Source: Botrytis cinerea B05.10
Lineage: Eukaryota > Ascomycota > Leotiomycetes > Helotiales > Sclerotiniaceae
NCBI RefSeq assembly: GCF_000143535.2
Contig: NC_037310.1
Span: 1,116,001 to 1,180,000, forward strand
Direction of reading: 5' to 3'
DNA: 64,000 nucleotides
Part shown: positions 22,643 to 33,769 of the stretch, in pieces
How positions within the stretch are numbered: position 1 is the first letter of the stretch
Layout of the letters: every line of letters starts with the position of its first letter
Translations under genes and position numbers: made by a program
The notes under the pieces: generated by a model
Databases searched by the model: none
What the model was told of the DNA's origin: nothing
The model's input: the letters and a program-made list of their open reading frames with translations, nothing else

Positions 22643-25600
22643 TTATGGTCTCCATTGCTTCTTGGGATTACCTTTGCTATCAGTTGTGGACGTGCTGCTA
22701 CCTCTTTGTGGTGCTGGACTATCCCTGCCAGCCATTTCTGAGTTTCTGCCTCGTGGGGTGGGAAGAAGGCTTATCCTTCTGCTAGTAGCTAGCGAACTAG
22801 CAGGTCTTCGAACTACAGGGCTGCTAGCTCTGGCGTCATATGAATATGAAGGTTGCATCGAAGAACGACGGTTATTGCCTGTCAGATTGGACATGGAAGA
22901 CTTGCTAGCCAGAACACGGGGACGGGAAGGGGAATTAACTGATAGTGTATGTTGAGAGTATGGTCCAGGGGTAGAGAGGTCTCGGCGTACTGTTCGCGAC
23001 GCCGGCCGATTGCCTGAAGGAGTTGTGGGTTCTCGTATGACTGGAGAGGCTGTATTTCCGCGACCCAATGGGCTTCGTAGTGGTATTTTAGACTCAGATG
23101 TACTGGACCTAGTAGACCGATTCGATTGAGTGGAACTTGGTGTTGTGACACTAAGAGGTTTGAAGCCATGACCAATAAGTGTATCATTGGTATTGGTGCT
23201 GCTATTCCATCGAGGTCGATTGTCACTGGGTGTGTTGGAAGGTCGGGGGAGTCGACCAGTTGGAGTTGCAGAGCTTTGCCGGGGAGGAATAGGGGATGGG
23301 GAAGCTCGACTGAAAGACCGAGGAGGTTGCCCAGCACTTAAATTTCTTCTTGATCCAGCTACACTGCTTCTGCCACTAGACCGTATCTTTCCATTTCTTG
23401 CAGGTGTCGTGGGGTCAAGTTTACTACTTAAGTTTGACATTATAACTGAGGATGCTGGCGAACTTCCTGGTGTGTCATTGCTCAAGCTTCCAATAGTTGA
23501 GCGGTCATTCGAAACCATACTCGAAATTGAATCTCTGAGCTGCTGGTTTCTGCGATCTGCCTGGAGTTCTTCAAGGATTGTGTCCAATTCGTTCATTTGA
23601 TCTTTCAATGAATCCCACTTCTGTTGCATATCTGAGTGTAATCTCAAGATTTCACCATTGACTGTGAGGCGATCCTTTACTCCTTTCTCGATAATTGAAA
23701 GAACTCGTTCGATGGCGGGACCGTAGTGCATTTTCTTTGCTTCGTAACTTTCGATCTTCTTGCCCATCGTAGCCGGGTTGTTTAGATGGACCCCATTATC
23801 AAGAGACTCCTTCAATTTGGCACAGCTCCTTTCGACAGATTCGTACATTTTCTGTGCTTGTCGACCTGCACCGCGGAAGACGAGAACCCAACGATCTTCG
23901 CCAAGTTCTCTTCGTAATGATTCGGCATCTTTTTCAAGAGAGTTCCAGCTTTTCTCCAAACCGCCTCGTCGACTTTCCAGCTCGTCGCAGGCCGTGGGAA
24001 ATATCGCTTCGGCTCTAGCATGAAACGTAGATAATCTCATAGGTAGAAAGTCCAAAGAAGCTCTCAGGGGTTGCATTCTTGCAAATAATGCTAATAGGCT
24101 TGAGTCATCTTGCGCCATTATCGGTGTTACTGGCGAGTTCGGGCTCAGAGGAAAGGCTGCTGAAGATGCCATGCCAAATCGACTGTTGGTCTGTAATCTC
24201 GACTTAGATGAAGGCGTTTCTTCTACAATTGTCTCGAGCTCTTTGATGTCAACTCCGTCATTATCGGCTTCTGCCAACGATTTGTGCCGCTTCTCCTCCA
24301 TTTCGAAAACGAGTCGCGCCAGAATGTCCACTTCGTTGCCTATATCTCCCAAAACTGTGTTCCATAATTCCTCCCATTCCATCGCAATTTCAACCGAGTT
24401 TTTTACACCCTTAAGATTTCTCCTTATCTTTTCCCATTCCTCAAGGATACTTTCAACCTGTAGCACGACCTTTTGAAGTTCGTCTGCAGGAACCGTAGCA
24501 ATATCCGGGCGTTCTTGTAAAGACTCGATGGCTGACACGTAAACATTAATTAATTTTTCGAAGCGTGTAATCGCATTATCCACTTCCTCTAGCCCTTCTC
24601 TACCACCAGCTGCTGCCCATTCCACATCATCCTCTCCGTCTAGGCCAGACACAACATCAGATGCTTTTGAAATCCAACTTCTAATTTGTTCTGCGGCTCC
24701 CATCAATGCCTTTGAGGCAGATTTTGAGCTGGGAATTGCGGATATTTTCGTTGATAACGAGGCTGCATCTGGTAGTTGCAACGACGTCAATTGAGCAAGT
24801 TGACTTGCAAAAGACGCTCGCGATAACGTGTAAATTGAGCCTGCCCGTTGATGGCCAAAGGGGTTGAAGTAGGATGAAACATCGTTTGAAGATTCGCTGG
24901 GTGTTGTCGCAGTTGGCGGAGTATCTTTAGCTATGGGAGGTGGAGGTGTTTCGTCTTCGTGAATAGGAGGTGGAGGTGTTTCTTCTTTGCGGATAGGAGA
25001 TGGAGGCGTTTCTTCTTCGCGGATGGGAGGTGGAGGTGTTTCTTCTTCGTGGATATGAAGTGGAGGTGTTTGTTTTTCGTGAATAGGAGGTGGATGTATT
25101 TCAATGTCTTCTACAGGAGGTATATTCCGTTCGATGTGCGCCTGCTTTATATCTGCCATTGTCTTTGTGCCATTTCCATTTATATGTTCTGGCAACCGAT
25201 ACTTCTGCGAATCCATTCCTATGAGGTCAACATTTGTTGTCATGTCCTGATTACCAAAGTTATCGAGCGAAGGTGTTGAGTGCGTGGCACTGTCGAGTAC
25301 TCGCGTGTCAATAATGTTGATCTCTCGAAGGTTGGTCTCTTTAAAGCTACCCCCAGTTACTTGAGGGGTCAAGAGACCGACGCTGCCACTCCAAGCTCGA
25401 CCTCGTCGGTGAATATGCGAACTCGTCGAATTAGCGCGGTGGAGATGATCAAGCTGGCGGATTTGATCTTCAGGAATGCGGCCAATTCGGTCGACTGGTG
25501 ACGTTGCCGTTGCCGAATTTGGATCGGGATCCTTTCCAAAACCTAACGCTGCAAGTCGAGCAGCAAGACCAGGCGATGGTTTTCGCACAGTTCGTGGTTT

Positions 25601-25729
25601 TCGTTCGTGATCTTTATCTGGCGTTGAAGGTGTAGAATCGTCGGATTGCACACCGGGACTCGAAATATATTCCGACCGGGGTCGCAAAAATGTATCGGAT
25701 CGCGAAAGCGCGTCTTTAAGCACTGTCAT
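22643..25729 (-). CDS. KAR9: KAR9-family spindle-positioning protein, 1028 aa
   Basis: A single exon runs from ATG 25729 to TAA 22645-22643. The central part (residues roughly 300-720) is helical and matches the KAR9 family in style, with segments such as AAEQIRSWISKASDVVSGL, LQKVVLQVESILEEWEKIRR and AMEWEELWNTVLGDIGNEVD. The C-terminal 300 residues are Ser/Pro/Arg-rich and disordered (for example SRTVRRDLSTPGPYSQ), as expected for binding EB1/Bim1; several S/T-x-x-P-like sites are present. In yeast Kar9 links Bim1 on microtubule ends to myosin V to position the spindle. Near residues 210-270 there is a Pro/Glu-rich tandem repeat encoded by a minisatellite. No intron was needed. The family call is fairly firm; the function in this species is inferred. 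Confidence 0.82.
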   Translation of the reverse strand: MTVLKDALSRSDTFLRPRSEYISSPGVQSDDSTPSTPDKDHERKPRTVRKPSPGLAARLAALGFGKDPDPNSATATSPVDRIGRIPEDQIRQLDHLHRANSTSSHIHRRGRAWSGSVGLLTPQVTGGSFKETNLREINIIDTRVLDSATHSTPSLDNFGNQDMTTNVDLIGMDSQKYRLPEHINGNGTKTMADIKQAHIERNIPPVEDIEIHPPPIHEKQTPPLHIHEEETPPPPIREEETPPSPIRKEETPPPPIHEDETPPPPIAKDTPPTATTPSESSNDVSSYFNPFGHQRAGSIYTLSRASFASQLAQLTSLQLPDAASLSTKISAIPSSKSASKALMGAAEQIRSWISKASDVVSGLDGEDDVEWAAAGGREGLEEVDNAITRFEKLINVYVSAIESLQERPDIATVPADELQKVVLQVESILEEWEKIRRNLKGVKNSVEIAMEWEELWNTVLGDIGNEVDILARLVFEMEEKRHKSLAEADNDGVDIKELETIVEETPSSKSRLQTNSRFGMASSAAFPLSPNSPVTPIMAQDDSSLLALFARMQPLRASLDFLPMRLSTFHARAEAIFPTACDELESRRGGLEKSWNSLEKDAESLRRELGEDRWVLVFRGAGRQAQKMYESVERSCAKLKESLDNGVHLNNPATMGKKIESYEAKKMHYGPAIERVLSIIEKGVKDRLTVNGEILRLHSDMQQKWDSLKDQMNELDTILEELQADRRNQQLRDSISSMVSNDRSTIGSLSNDTPGSSPASSVIMSNLSSKLDPTTPARNGKIRSSGRSSVAGSRRNLSAGQPPRSFSRASPSPIPPRQSSATPTGRLPRPSNTPSDNRPRWNSSTNTNDTLIGHGFKPLSVTTPSSTQSNRSTRSSTSESKIPLRSPLGRGNTASPVIREPTTPSGNRPASRTVRRDLSTPGPYSQHTLSVNSPSRPRVLASKSSMSNLTGNNRRSSMQPSYSYDARASSPVVRRPASSLATSRRISLLPTPRGRNSEMAGRDSPAPQRGSSTSTTDSKGNPKKQWRP
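24930..25110 (-). repeat. Coding minisatellite in the KAR9-family gene
   Basis: About five imperfect units of 33-36 bp encode variants of IREEETPPPP (IHEEETPPPP, IREEETPPSP, IRKEETPPPP, IHEDETPPPP). The unit length is a multiple of three, so copy-number change would keep the frame. Confidence 0.85.
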
Positions 25730-27993
25730 TTGAGTGGATTTGGCAATCTATCTTGGGGAAGTCATCGATTTTCAATGGCGCAAAAGCGACTATGGTATCT
25801 CTCATCTCATTGCATCGAGCGAGAGGGAGGGAATGTCCAGGTGGCCGTTTGATAAAGATAGAGATAGTCAGGAATAACAAACTTGGGTTTGGGTTTGGGT
25901 TTCTGGTACTGTCAAAGCAAAACCGTTAGGTTTAAAGGGGATCCACGGCCCAGCCTCGAAGCTTTTATTAAATGCGAAATGAATGAGGTCTTATCAATTT
26001 TGGTTTGGTAACAAGGTCCCGGTGTGGTACGGTAACATATTCTATTGGAGAGAGACGTCTAAAGGAGGAAAAAAGGAGAAGGAGAAGGAGGACGAGAAGA
26101 CGGGGAGAGAGACAGTTTCAATAATGAAGGATAATTTCACGAACAATAAATAACTTCAATTGAATGGAATTATTGAATCCCCGAGATCGTGATTACGGTG
26201 TTTAGGTGTTTGAGGTTTAGGAACTGGCTGCTGGTAAAGAATGTTTCGCGACATTCCTCTCATTTCAACTGGATACGTGCTCCGGACCAGAACCGCCAAT
26301 TAGATGCAGACATACATAAGAAGGAGTGCCACCGCCTAATAGAGTCGATGCAGCCGTGGTCGTTGTACAAAGTGCTTGGGGAGAACATCAAGATTGGGCT
26401 ATATGGAATGAGGGATGGATGGATGGGTGGGTGGATGGATTGATTGGATGGATTAGAAACTCCTGAGCCATCTTCTTTTCCTTACCCACCACGCCCACCT
26501 AGACACTTTGAATGCCCCCCTCTGAACTCTGGTTGATTGATCCTCCATACGACTGATGGATGGATTCTGTACCTACCTCGATACCACACCTGTTGATATA
26601 TCTGTCTCTTCACCTGCACTGTCTGTATTCGTCGATGCATCGGCCACTCAGATTACTCTCATATGTGAGATCCGCGAAGAGCATCTTTCCATGCCTGTCG
26701 CTGGGATAGCCTTGCTCTCTTTTACATGAAACGTGAGAACCAGATAGAGTGAAGCGTCATATGGTGACTAAATGAGAAGTAAAAACATTACGAAGGACAA
26801 ATGTGCTAGCCTCAACCTTTTGTATCGACGAGCGTTTGCAAATTGCGGTGGGGGGCAGGGAAGGGAAGGGGAAGGTTCCAATCGACTCAATGATACGAAA
26901 CTCAGTGGGCAAGTCATTTACGTTTGAATCACATGATCGTGAAATCATGTCCTGCAGCTGTCTTCGTGATCACCGCCCATCCACCGGTCCCAATGATCAC
27001 GATCAGCAATGAGGACGGTGAGAATAACAAAAATGAGTCGGGGCCTTTGCAGACTGGTACACAGGTTGCATCCCAGCCGTCGGAGCATCTTCGGGTGCTC
27101 ACGTCTTCGCCTGGGAACGTGTGCTTGTGCTTGTGCTTCTGCTTCTGCTTCTTCTGCTTCTTCTATCTTCTATCTTCTATCTTCTATCCATCCCACACTG
27201 CCATTCGAACTTTGCGGTTCCAATGCCAACACGTACGTGCCTGCAAACCGAAAACGCGAAACTGTACGAGCACAGGCAGAAACCATCCAATGTCAAATGT
27301 TCTGGACATCTCCCAGAGGCATTGATGCAAGACAGGCCAAGACAATTGACGAGTAACAGTTGCATCTATCGTAGTGTTGCCCAGGTGCCAGGTTACGAGA
27401 ACAAATACCTAGGTGGCTCGGGAGGGACACACGAGATTCCTCCCCGAGCCCCCATGCTTCTTCCTACCCCAGCTTTCCAGTTCCCCACGTCCGTCTTCCC
27501 ACGTCCTGTAGTTCCGCAAATTACTTGATTGCTTTATCATTACACATATTGCACCCATTGCTCCCATTGCACCCATTGCACCTATTGCACCATCCCAAAA
27601 TTTCTTGGGCGTCGTGTGTCTACATTCTCCATTTCATCCATTGAGCCTGCAGCAATTCCAAATGCTACTTACAGCCAAGCCAAGGTTTCATATAGTAATG
27701 ATACTGGTCACACAAGAATATCGAAATTTCCCTTGAATCTTCAATGTCAAGTCCCAGGTAATCGACCTCACCGCCGAAGACAATACACAAAACACAAGGC
27801 AATGTGTCTGTCCAATCGACGCTTGGCTGACATGCAATCATTAGGTTTTCTGCAATTGAGCAGAACCATATTGGTAGGTGCATTTGTAAAGTTTCCAGCT
27901 TCCTACTCTGGCTGCTCGACAGCATAAATTCAAATAGTGCTTGATTTGTTGTCAAGTCGCTGTTTGCCCTACCCTTCATGTCAACACGCCTAA
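25730..27993. other. Intergenic region with short tandem repeats
   Basis: About 2.2 kb with no gene that I can support. Seen here: TTTGGG-like repeats at about 25882-25901, GGAT units at 26408-26453, and CTTGTG/CTTCTG then ATCTTCT units at about 27121-27188. A 9-bp unit ATTGCACCC is repeated at 27544-27592, and ACCTAGGT lies at 27407-27414. The right end may hold a missing 5' exon of the next gene. Confidence 0.45.
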
Positions 27994-30094
27994 CATGATT
28001 ACTCAGACGACGAAAGTAGCCATACGAACTCTTCTAACTCTCTTGGAAAAATCCGCTTTCGTCATGGCTCCAGTGCCCGTTACGATTCCAATTTCAATGA
28101 TCAAGTATGGGTGAAATTACCTGGAAAAAGTAAGTGGAAGTTGGATTATCGCCGCAATCATCCTTATTCACACGTACACTTATTTAGTTGGTTCCGATGA
28201 CTTTATCGACGAGTCACCAGAATTAGATGAAATATATACAGTAATAGCAAGGCGTGAAAGCACATCTACATCAGATTTAATTGCCAATTGGAGTGAAAAC
28301 CCCCACCCAATTATCTCCACAGGGCTAATCGAGCGGCGGCCATCTGCTACCTCTCGCACTGAAGCCTTTAGAAAATCCATCTCGAAAGAGCAAGAAAGGT
28401 CCCCAGTGAAGAAGCGAAGGGTTGACGATGACACTTTGTCTGCTTCAAGCAAGCGTTCCGCTGTCAAATCCTACCCCAGAAGACCTGCAAAGACCGATGG
28501 ACATCTCACCGAATCAAATGTTTCTGGTGAGATGGTGCACCAGCGGCCTGTTGATTATGACTTATCTACAATCTTTCCCCGAGAACTGATTGTCCAAAAT
28601 GAAGTTGTGGATGTCCTGTCTCAGTCAGAAATACAGCAGGCTTCCCTTCTGAGATACTTTGCAGATGAGCTGGCTGGTTGGGTATGTACAGCTCTCAAAT
28701 AAAGATTACCCTTGCTCATGCTTATTCTTATTCTCAGTTTGACCTCTGTGACCCAGAACGCCATTTTGCTTTGGTAGTCCCACAAAGAGCGAAACACTGT
28801 CCCGCACTTCTCAATGCTATATACACAGCATCCGCGAGATACCTTAGCCGGCTCGAACGGTACAGGAATAATGGCATGGTTGAATACAACGGAAACCCGC
28901 TGCCCAACTTAAATATGGAGACTGCTGCTGAATATCACAGCAAGTGTACCGAGCATCTTGTATCTGTCTCAGATAATCTTGATGTCTTGTATGATGAAAA
29001 CCTACTGGTCGCTTCTGTGATATTAAGATTTTATGAAGAAATTGATGGTTTGCGTTTCCCATCCAATGAAGTTAATTTGCTTTGGCTAACCGTGTATTTT
29101 TTGTAGCACCTTTGAGCGGGGGAGATGGAGCGCCAAAAGGAACCCAAGTATTTCTCACAGCTCAAGCATCAGGATGCCTCGATAGTAGCCTTCGTAGAGC
29201 CGCTTTTCGTGTCGCTTACAGACAAGAAGTTCACATGGCATTTCTTAGACAAAGACCTTTTCACATGCCTCTGCAGTATCACGAATATCGGTCCCTCGAA
29301 TATGCAGACGACTTTACTTGGGCTTATCGAACAATTGTTCATTGTGCTGATGTATTACAATACTGTTACGGCCTGGGTAGTAAATCCAATAGCGACTATG
29401 ACATGTTAGTTCAGTATCACGAAGGCTGGGAAAGCTTACGTCCACGGTCCTTCGATGCTCTATACGATAGAGCTGCTGTTGTGAGTTCCAGACGGGCCCT
29501 ACCTGAAATATGGTATTTATCTGATTGCCATGGTAAGCGATTCCTGACGACGTGCAATCATGCGATACTTATCCAAAGTCATAGTCACTGCCCATCAACA
29601 CATGGATATCTCTCGAATCCTACTCACAACTTACGATCCGCGAATACCTAGGCTGGGACCAGGTCTCAAAGCAGTTAGCCAAGACATCGAGGTATTTCAC
29701 TCATGCATAAGTTTGAGTGCTGTATTGACTCTGATCCCCTAGGCACAGATAAACACGATCGTTAAACGCCTTTGTGGTGTGGCAATATCAAACCATCGGT
29801 CTCCATCCGCAATGAACATAGCGTATATGGCTATCACTATGTGTAAGTCTTCGCTCTCATCGCAAGGTTTCGAATTCAATTAACCGCATCTCCTATACAG
29901 GTGGCGAACAGTTTACAGACATCGAAGACCGAGGGTGTATTCTCGAGGTACTAAAATACACCGAGCAACAACATGCCTTGCCAACAGCACATATTCGCAG
30001 TAGATTGATAGAAGCTTGGGAATGCTCAGGAGACGTACTAGTAAACTATGGCCAAGAGGCTATAGAGGGCTGCATGGATATTATCGATCAATGA
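27994..30094 (+). CDS. Fungal_trans_2-type regulator, seven exons seen, 5' end unresolved
   Basis: Exons: up to 28129, then 28188-28681, 28738-29047, 29107-29532, 29579-29691, 29743-29842 and 29901-30094 (TGA). All junctions keep frame. The C-terminal region carries the regulatory domain of ARCA-like fungal transcription factors: WFDLCDPERHFALVVP, LLNAIYTASARYLSR, LRFYEEIDAPLSGGD, the segment around MAFLRQRPF, EIWYLSDCHVTAHQHMDIS and TYDPRIPRLGPG. A basic stretch (VKKRRVDD) could be a nuclear signal. The first exon seen (DYSDDESSHTN onward) is open back to a TAA at 27991 and has no ATG, so at least one upstream exon is missing or lost. No Zn2Cys6 DNA-binding motif could be found. The target genes are unknown. 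Confidence 0.75.
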
Positions 30095-31315
30095 ATTTTA
30101 TAACAGCGCATGGTAGAATGTAGATTTGTGCTGGTGTTCCAGAACTCAGAATATTACGGGTTATTATGGGCGAAGTCAACATTAACTTTAATGAAAGGCA
30201 TACTAGCCCTTGCTCCCAATAGATATTTTGCATCCAGTTGAATGTTTTCAATTTTCGACGCATTGCTATTGCCCACCTACCTAGTACCAAGGTAGCAGGT
30301 GAAAGACCCTCAATCACATTGGGAACCAACAGCTCACGACTTGGATATGCAGGTCGCATGCAAGGCCTTCTGGATAAAACATGAGATGAGTACTTTCACC
30401 ATTCATACGAGGCATGACGAATTTATTGATCACGCAATAGGCAAGGAAGCAGACAAGTACTAGGGAGGTATCCGTCAAGGTGTTGACGGTGGGTGAGTGA
30501 CACAGACTTCAAATGTACCCATCAAGGTGTTAGGCACTGGTCAATCTTTTGCCTTTGAAGGGTTGCAAAGTGAGATAAATCGACTACATATGAACCTCTG
30601 CTCCTCCTAGAATTCAAAGAACCTTTTTGTCTCTCTCTCTCTCTCTCTCTCCCTCTTAAAACGGACGAGTTTAGTCGGGTTTTACTTCTTTACTCAGGCT
30701 CTACTTCTTCACGCCGAAATACACTTTGCCTTGGGGGTACGACTAAGAGTCTTATTGTTTCTAAAGCTTGTCAGCTTCCGGACCGTACTGTCATCTCGAA
30801 GATGCTTCTACAAAGACCCGTCCACGCACTTTCTCATTTTGGGGCGGCCATGTTCATTGCGAATCCAAAGAACAGCTTTGCATTATGCTATCATGGCACA
30901 AACAATATGGTCACATATAAAACGGATTTCATCACGACCGATCGAATCAAAAGGTTACTTGAACGAATGTGATGAATTTATCTTAAATCAACAACCAAAA
31001 ACAAGTGGACCCGGCTTCAACCCCCGTCCTTTGCAAACATCACATTTATATCTCGTCTTCGACTGACCAAGAAGATAGCATACATCCACGGTCTCATCCT
31101 CAAGGAAATGTAACATGCAGAAACTCCTCTCAATGCAAGAATCAATCACTATTCCAACTCATCACAAGATGTTCTGGTCGTCTCACTTGTGGTCCTCGGT
31201 TATCGCTGTCTTGGTCGAGATGGCTGGTGATATGACGGAGCGACGATGCGAACGCTTTTGAAGTTATGTGAGGAGGGGAAGAGAGATGAGGCCATTAGTG
31301 CTACAGTGGTGTCTG
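30095..31315. other. Intergenic region
   Basis: Contains a (CT)n run at about 30630-30650. Open frames such as 30731-31066 show no conserved features. On the minus strand near 31040 the reading KTRYKCDVCKGRG is seen; it could be a distant exon of the Cys-rich gene to the right, but nothing proves this. Confidence 0.35.
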
Positions 31316-31435
31316 TTAATACCTGTTGCCTGTCCAGCGGCAAGAAAGAAGATGGCGTACCTGGTCTTTGCAGCAGCTGCAGGTGCTTGAGCAACCTTCA
31401 GAGGCAGCATGAGTGCAGCAAGAGCATGGAGACAT
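31316..31435 (-). CDS. Tiny Cys-rich protein, metallothionein-like (39 aa if unspliced)
   Basis: ATG 31435 opens a small frame whose first 25 residues hold seven Cys in CxC/CC groups (MSPCSCC, then EGCSSTCSCCKDQ). This spacing fits fungal metallothioneins, which bind Cu, Zn or Cd in the cytosol through Cys thiolates, and some of which also start MSPC. Read straight through it stops at TAA 31318-31316 with 39 residues and an eighth Cys. A possible donor (CAG|GTACGC) after residue 25 means the true C-terminus may come from another exon. Support for expression: the 85 bases before the ATG form an A/C-rich leader typical of strongly expressed fungal genes, and a TATAAG box lies at 31577-31572. 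It is a candidate, not proven. Confidence 0.5.
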   Translation of the reverse strand: MSPCSCCTHAASEGCSSTCSCCKDQVRHLLSCRWTGNRY

Positions 31436-31571
31436 GATGAATGTTGGTATGTTGTGGGTGAAGTTTGTCGGTTGGTTTTATTGTGGTAATTGTGTGGATG
31501 TTCGTTTGATTGATTGTGTTGATGTGTTACTGATGAAAGAATCCCAAAAACAAGAGGAAGTAAAGCAGATA

Positions 31572-31577
31572 CTTATA
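31572..31577 (-). promoter_or_regulatory. Probable TATA box of the Cys-rich gene
   Basis: TATAAG on the minus strand, 137 bases before the ATG, followed by a pyrimidine-rich stretch and an A/C-rich leader. This arrangement is common at highly expressed fungal genes. Confidence 0.4.
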
Positions 31578-32969
31578 CTCACAGATGGAAGCCATTACCT
31601 TCAAAGATTGGACGACGGAAGCTTGCGAAAATAAGCTAGAGTGCGAGGCATAGAATACGACCGGCGAGTGACCTACGTTTCCAGGCTTCATCCTGACGAA
31701 TTGAGAAAGGAGGGGTCCTCAAACTAAAGTTAGATGCCATGAATTACACAGCAGGCGGAACAAGAGGCAAGTGATCAACTATCATTCGACAATGATTACT
31801 CGACGGCGTGGGTGTCCTTCCCCGGAGATCTTGGTTCCAAGCTAGTATTTTGCTTTTTTGGGTAACCCGAGAGCATGAATTCAATGGCAGTGGGGTTTTC
31901 GGTGAGATATTCTTACATGATTATTGCGCCGATCTTAAGCAGTATGGCCTCACCTGAGGTGACACGACGTTGGGAAATTTCAAGATACGTTCAATGATGC
32001 AGCTTGCTCGAAGAAGAACAATCAGTCGCGGCAAAACAGCAACCCGGATAAAGTCACGGAGAGTTTCTCGGATACACTGATGTCTATACGGTACTAGTTC
32101 AACACACTACACTTTCAAGATGATATCTGGAGGCAATGTGACTTATCCATTCTTGGGCAGAGATGGCAAGGCTGAGACACTCTGGACAAATGAATGATGC
32201 ATTGATAAGATGGAAGATAAGAAGGCTTTAAAGACGTGGCAACACCTTTATGGAGGCTTGAGTCGCGAAGAGGACAAAGATTCAGCGTTTGCGCTGTATG
32301 ACAATGTAGGCGTGGTAGGAAAATCCTTAGAGCCTTGAGCTGACGGAATCCTTGGACTTGGTACTGGGATGGGATCAAGCTGGGAGATTGTAAGCCACTC
32401 ACAAGGCCCACGAGGAAGCTTTCCCACCCGCGGGAGAAGGCTTGTGACACTTTGATGATAAGATAGACTAATATGAAATCGTCAGAAATGGAAAGGGATA
32501 CGATTGGTAAGTCGAGGGTAAAGTCGTGAGTAAGTCGTACAATGAGGATTTACCTGTTTACCCCGCAGTCGTCGCGAGAGGAATATGTAGTGGGGTATTT
32601 ATCGCAAGTTCTCACGTCACAATCACAAAGATCAACAATATGGAGGCAGAGATAACATGTTTGGAGTCAAGATGTCGATTGATTTAATATCAAAGCAAGT
32701 TTGAAAACTCCTTTCCCTATCCGTTTCCTTTCTGCATGAAACCCAGACATCAAAAGCTTTCCATTCCCCCAAGTTTGCTGCATCAAGTCCACCCAACGAT
32801 AATCATTCTGTGTCCATTGCGTACCCGGCTAAATAGAAAAGCGTCCGCCCACAAGATCAAGAGGTTTTGTTCGCATCGAAGAGGAGGATTTTCAATAGGA
32901 AATTCGAGGTCATTTCGAGAGAGATGATGGAGTGTTTAATAAACAGAATTGAGTATCATATTGAAGAAT
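31578..32969. other. Intergenic region between the two Cys-rich genes
   Basis: About 1.4 kb. The minus-strand frame 32450-32115 has no recognisable feature and no family resemblance. Nothing else is supported. Confidence 0.35.
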
Positions 32970-33128
32970 TTATTTGCAGGTGCAGTTGTCCTTGGCGCAT
33001 TGGCCTATAAATATGATTAGTACAAATTCTCAACCAGCTCAAGCAACCCGAAGAATGTGATACGAGGACTGGGAGTGAGAGAGATACATACAGGATTCGC
33101 CGCAGTTGCATCCGTGATCTCCAGGCAT
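32970..33128 (-). CDS. Metallothionein-like peptide, 23 aa, two exons
   Basis: Exon 1 is 33128-33092 and exon 2 is 33004-32970, split by an 87-bp intron with a GTATGT donor and a TTATAG acceptor. Splicing gives a 23-residue peptide beginning MPGDHGCNCGESC and ending in NCTCK. It has six Cys, all in CxC pairs except that the second and third pairs are split by short spacers. The length and Cys count closely resemble the short fungal metallothioneins, including the 22-residue six-Cys Mmt1 of Magnaporthe. Such peptides bind Zn or Cu and may act in metal buffering or wall chemistry. The leader before the ATG is A/C-rich and includes a CAC repeat, as in strongly expressed genes. It is too short for ordinary gene finders. 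Both exons are needed to make the Cys pattern, which supports the model. Confidence 0.8.
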
Positions 33129-33750
33129 CTTGATAGATTTGAGGTGGTGGTGGTGGTGGTGGTGATTAAAAGTGTAGGTGGTTTGAAGTGTTGTTGATTC
33201 GTTGGTGTGAAGTGGTCGGTAGATTTATGGTTGTATGTATGTAGTAGTTGTAAGACTTTACTGGAAAGAAGTTGCACTCTTAAGTATCTCCAGGACGGAA
33301 GCGGAATCGCTTACATTCACTCCGTTTCTGCCATTGCCTCCTCATCTCGACCAACCACACGCATTCACATTTGCGCTCTTTGTGCGCGATGGATTTGACA
33401 TTTGACATTCATTGGAGCAGAGGCGCATGCGTGCGTGCGTGCGTGCGGTGTTATTGCTTTACCTTACCCCACCACACCGCACAAATCTCTCACCCAGCGA
33501 CCCAACCACTCACCATCTGACCCCTTCATTCACCCTCTTCAGTGGACACACCGTAATGCGACCCCGCTATCGTGGCATGCCGAATCGGTAATGGCTTCTT
33601 GATACTAGGTAATAGAATCACCCGGGTCTCGTATACATGTTCGTGTGAGACGCGGAATGGGTGAATCGCGAGGTGATATTCTCGCGCCTGAATTGTGTAT
33701 TGGGACACGCCGCCCCGCTGACTGAAACCCCTTCCGTTTCGCTAATCCTT

Positions 33751-33769
33751 GGGGGGGGGGGGGGGGGGG
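33751..33769 (+). repeat. Homopolymer run of 19 G
   Basis: Uninterrupted G19. Such runs can form G-quadruplexes and are often miscounted in sequencing. Confidence 0.9.

Noticed and set aside
27529..27927. 132-codon frame rich in Cys/His at its start
   Set aside because: The Cys/His content comes from a 9-bp tandem repeat (ATTGCACCC) read in one frame; no zinc-finger spacing is present.
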